DNA of 7,417 nt from an uncultured Christensenella sp. (GTDB taxonomy: Bacteria; Bacillota; Clostridia; Christensenellales; UBA1242): positions 1 to 7,417 of the forward strand of contig CAJMEO010000019.1 in the NCBI GenBank assembly GCA_905212505.1, read 5' to 3'. Every line of letters begins with the position of its first letter. Position 1 is the stretch's first letter. The notes under the pieces are model-generated. The model did no database searches, was not told the origin of the DNA, and worked only from the letters and a program-made list of their open reading frames with translations. Shown in pieces: positions 5,849 through 7,417 of the stretch. Position numbers and translations under genes: made by a program.

Positions 5849-6571
5849 ATGAATATTCTTGACATCGTAGTATTGGTATTACTACTTCTTGTTGCTTTAA
5901 TTGGATTTTGGAAAGGATTCCTTAACAGTCTACTATCATTTTGTTCTAGCATATTATCAGTCACTGCATCTTTCTTTTTAGCAAAACCATTAGCATCACT
6001 TTTGAACAATTGGTTTAACCTTGCAACCACAATTGGAAATTCAATTGCATCGCAAATCAATGGTTTCTTTGCCGAGTTTAGTGTTGAAATGACAGGTGCC
6101 CAAATCATGTCAGAAAAATGTAGTGCAACAGGAATTTTAAAGTTTGCTTTAAATTTCTTCATAAAGCCCGAAGCAACCTATATCGACAAAGCCGACGTGG
6201 TTTCAAAGGTTGGTCTTAATGCCGGAAGTTTAGCATTAATGGCAATTTGTATGATTGTGGCATACTTATTAATAAAACTTGTTATATTCTTGCTTTCAAA
6301 ACTATTTGGAGCAATAAAAAAGAACTGTCAAGCAATAAATGGTCTAGACAGAGTTTTGGGATTAGTCCTTGGCATTGCAAAAGGAATGGTGATAGTGTTT
6401 GCTGTGTTTGTGATTGCCAATCTTCTTCAATCAATTCCAGCCGTTGCAAATTTCCTTGACACAACTTTTAATAACTCTTGTATTGCAAAACCTATTTATG
6501 ATTTTGTCAACAATCTGGTGTCAACATATCTCACAAAAATAGATTTTAATGGCATACTTTCAAGCTTTTAA
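5849..6571 (+). CDS. CvpA family membrane protein
   Basis: The 240-residue integral membrane protein carries the CvpA layout. It begins with ILDIVVLVLLLLVALIG followed by WKGF (TM1 about 4-20), then TM2 (about 27-47), a loop of about 75 residues, TM3 (about 124-150) and TM4 (about 168-193) with the family signature INGLDRVLGLVLGIAKG (163-179). The family was named for a colicin V production gene of E. coli; its biochemical role is unclear, with links to envelope stress in various bacteria. The start is supported by AAAGGA (5833-5838) ten bases before ATG. It has its own promoter (5736-5764) and a strong terminator just after the stop, so it is transcribed alone. The central loop is longer than in compact CvpA proteins of about 160-180 residues, as in many Firmicutes versions. 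Confidence 0.88.
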   Translation: MNILDIVVLVLLLLVALIGFWKGFLNSLLSFCSSILSVTASFFLAKPLASLLNNWFNLATTIGNSIASQINGFFAEFSVEMTGAQIMSEKCSATGILKFALNFFIKPEATYIDKADVVSKVGLNAGSLALMAICMIVAYLLIKLVIFLLSKLFGAIKKNCQAINGLDRVLGLVLGIAKGMVIVFAVFVIANLLQSIPAVANFLDTTFNNSCIAKPIYDFVNNLVSTYLTKIDFNGILSSF

Positions 6572-6599
6572 AAAGGGTCGATAATTCGACCTTTTTTTT
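6572..6599 (+). terminator. Strong intrinsic terminator of cvpA
   Basis: GGTCGA (6576-6581) and TCGACC (6586-6591) pair around a TAAT loop. A G-T and three A-T pairs extend the stem to 6572-6595, and eight T follow (6592-6599). It begins at the base after the cvpA stop codon. This is the most convincing terminator in the window. Confidence 0.9.
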
Positions 6600-6621
6600 G
6601 TAAAAAAAATATTTATATAAT

Positions 6622-6667
6622 AAAAAACATATTGAATATTTTCAATATGCCTTTTTATTTTTTTCTT
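6622..6667. terminator. Bidirectional terminator between cvpA and the DUF975-type gene
   Basis: CATATTGAA (6628-6636) pairs perfectly with TTCAATATG (6641-6649) around a TATT loop. On the plus strand a T-rich run follows (6652-6667); on the minus strand six T follow (6627-6622). It can therefore end minus-strand transcription from the DUF975-type gene and back up the cvpA terminator. It lies about 80 bases past the stop of the minus-strand gene. Confidence 0.75.
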
Positions 6668-6690
6668 TTTAACAATCAGATTTTTCAATA

Positions 6691-6709
6691 TGTTCTCTAT
6701 TATAGAACA
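6691..6709. repeat. Inverted repeat TGTTCT-N7-AGAACA downstream of the DUF975-type gene
   Basis: TGTTCT (6691-6696) and AGAACA (6704-6709) pair around seven bases, 20 bases past the stop of the minus-strand gene. No T run follows on either strand, so it is not a classical terminator; it could be a 3'-end stabilising hairpin. The adjacent TTTTCAATATG (6682-6692) repeats the arm of the bidirectional terminator (6639-6649). Confidence 0.4.
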
Positions 6710-6728
6710 ATATAGTTTAACATTAACA

Positions 6729-7400
6729 CTAATTTTTTATGTCAAGATAATAGCATCCAACAGTCGCGTTGAATTTTGGTCTTAGCCACAAAGAAAATAT
6801 ATAACTAGTGACTAAACAAAGCAACATTTGTGGGATAAATTTAAACAAAATTTTGACATAAGTTTTTCTGTATCCTTTGCTCATTTTGGTTGCAAATTTT
6901 AAAGCTTTGACCGCTGAAATCTCTTGATCTTCCGCCAATATAAACCCAGCAATTTGATAAGAAAAATATTTAAAGAAAAATGGAAATATTAGCAATATCA
7001 AATTGAATAAATACGCAAAAAATAAACAGATGCCAAACCAAACATTCCTAAAATATTTGTTTCTAAACCCAAACCAAATATCTTTTGCTTTTGGGTTTGT
7101 GTTGTTTATCATATTCAAAGCGTTTCTGCAAACACTCACTTTTATTGGACCATAAGTTAAAATTGCAACAAACAAAAATCCTAGGCCCAAACTTAAAAAT
7201 AGTGTTAAATTAAATGCATAATTTGAGATATTAAAAATTGTAAAGACAGTCAGCGTTAAACCAGCAAAAAAGAAAAGTTTGCTTAAAAAATAAAATAAAT
7301 TAATAACAAGACTGCTTCCTTTGTTGCCAATTAAGCCTTCTTTTGCCTGAGAAATAAGTTCGTTTGTTGTTTTAAAAAAATTATATTTTTCTTGTTTCAT
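6729..7400 (-). CDS. DUF975-type integral membrane protein
   Basis: The 223-residue protein has about four to five hydrophobic segments (about 31-57, 65-83, 118-142 and 183-205, with a further hydrophobic stretch near 143-155). It opens with ELISQAKEGLIGN (14-26), like the LK-x-x-AK-x-x-L-x-GN start of DUF975 proteins. After the third span it has the characteristic FILAEDQEISAVKALKFATKMSKGYR (in pieces: FILAED 153-158, AVKAL 163-167, MSKGYR 173-178). These are hallmarks of DUF975, a Firmicutes membrane family of unknown function. The C-terminus (ATVGCYYLDI) resembles the family ending, so the gene looks complete; the stop is TAG. No ribosome site is seen in the 17 bases before the ATG, where the window ends, so the promoter and start cannot be confirmed. 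Confidence 0.8.
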   Translation of the reverse strand: MKQEKYNFFKTTNELISQAKEGLIGNKGSSLVINLFYFLSKLFFFAGLTLTVFTIFNISNYAFNLTLFLSLGLGFLFVAILTYGPIKVSVCRNALNMINNTNPKAKDIWFGFRNKYFRNVWFGICLFFAYLFNLILLIFPFFFKYFSYQIAGFILAEDQEISAVKALKFATKMSKGYRKTYVKILFKFIPQMLLCLVTSYIFSLWLRPKFNATVGCYYLDIKN

Positions 7401-7417
7401 ATTTTTATTTTAAAATT

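Noticed and set aside
5824..6162. 112-codon open frame antisense to cvpA
   Set aside because: It overlaps the clear CvpA reading frame and its promoter leader, and shows no family features.
1..7417. CRISPR array, insertion sequence, tRNA/rRNA or defence island
   Set aside because: No regularly spaced repeats, transposase, RNA gene signature or defence-type protein was seen on either strand; the genes are mostly housekeeping.

Overview
The window is AT-rich chromosomal DNA from a low-GC Gram-positive-type bacterium. The gene set points to a Clostridia-like or related uncultured Firmicutes lineage: Obg GTPase with the OCT domain, endonuclease III, FtsH, a CvpA-family protein, a DUF975-type membrane protein and a possible relative of the spore protein YyaC. 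Purine-rich AGGAG ribosome sites and consensus sigma-A promoters agree with this. The standard code is used: nth ends in TGA and tryptophans are TGG, so this is not a Mycoplasma-type code. No species can be named from sequence reading alone.

Layout. Positions 1-212 hold no gene, but carry an obg terminator and a perfect-consensus leftward promoter serving a gene beyond the left edge. Five genes then lie on the minus strand, in transcription order: a small YyaC-like protein (5710-5198), ftsH (5129-2949), an unrecognised membrane-anchored or lipoprotein (2893-2318), nth (2252-1620) and obg (1487-213). Most appear to have their own promoter, and a strong terminator separates the lipoprotein gene from nth, so this is a run of short transcription units rather than one operon. 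A 138-base divergent region separates them from plus-strand cvpA (5849-6571). Its end converges on a DUF975-type membrane gene on the minus strand (7400-6729), across 157 bases holding two hairpin terminators.

Function. The genes are mostly housekeeping: ribosome assembly (Obg), base-excision repair (Nth), membrane protein quality control (FtsH) and integral membrane proteins of loosely known role (CvpA, DUF975). No CRISPR array, mobile element, RNA gene, toxin-antitoxin pair or defence system is visible. The points most worth a second look are the divergent YyaC-like gene next to ftsH, the long Lys/Asn-rich tail on FtsH, the apparently leaderless GTG start of nth, the look-alike promoter/leader pair of ftsH and the lipoprotein gene, and the strong promoter with an inverted repeat at the left edge.
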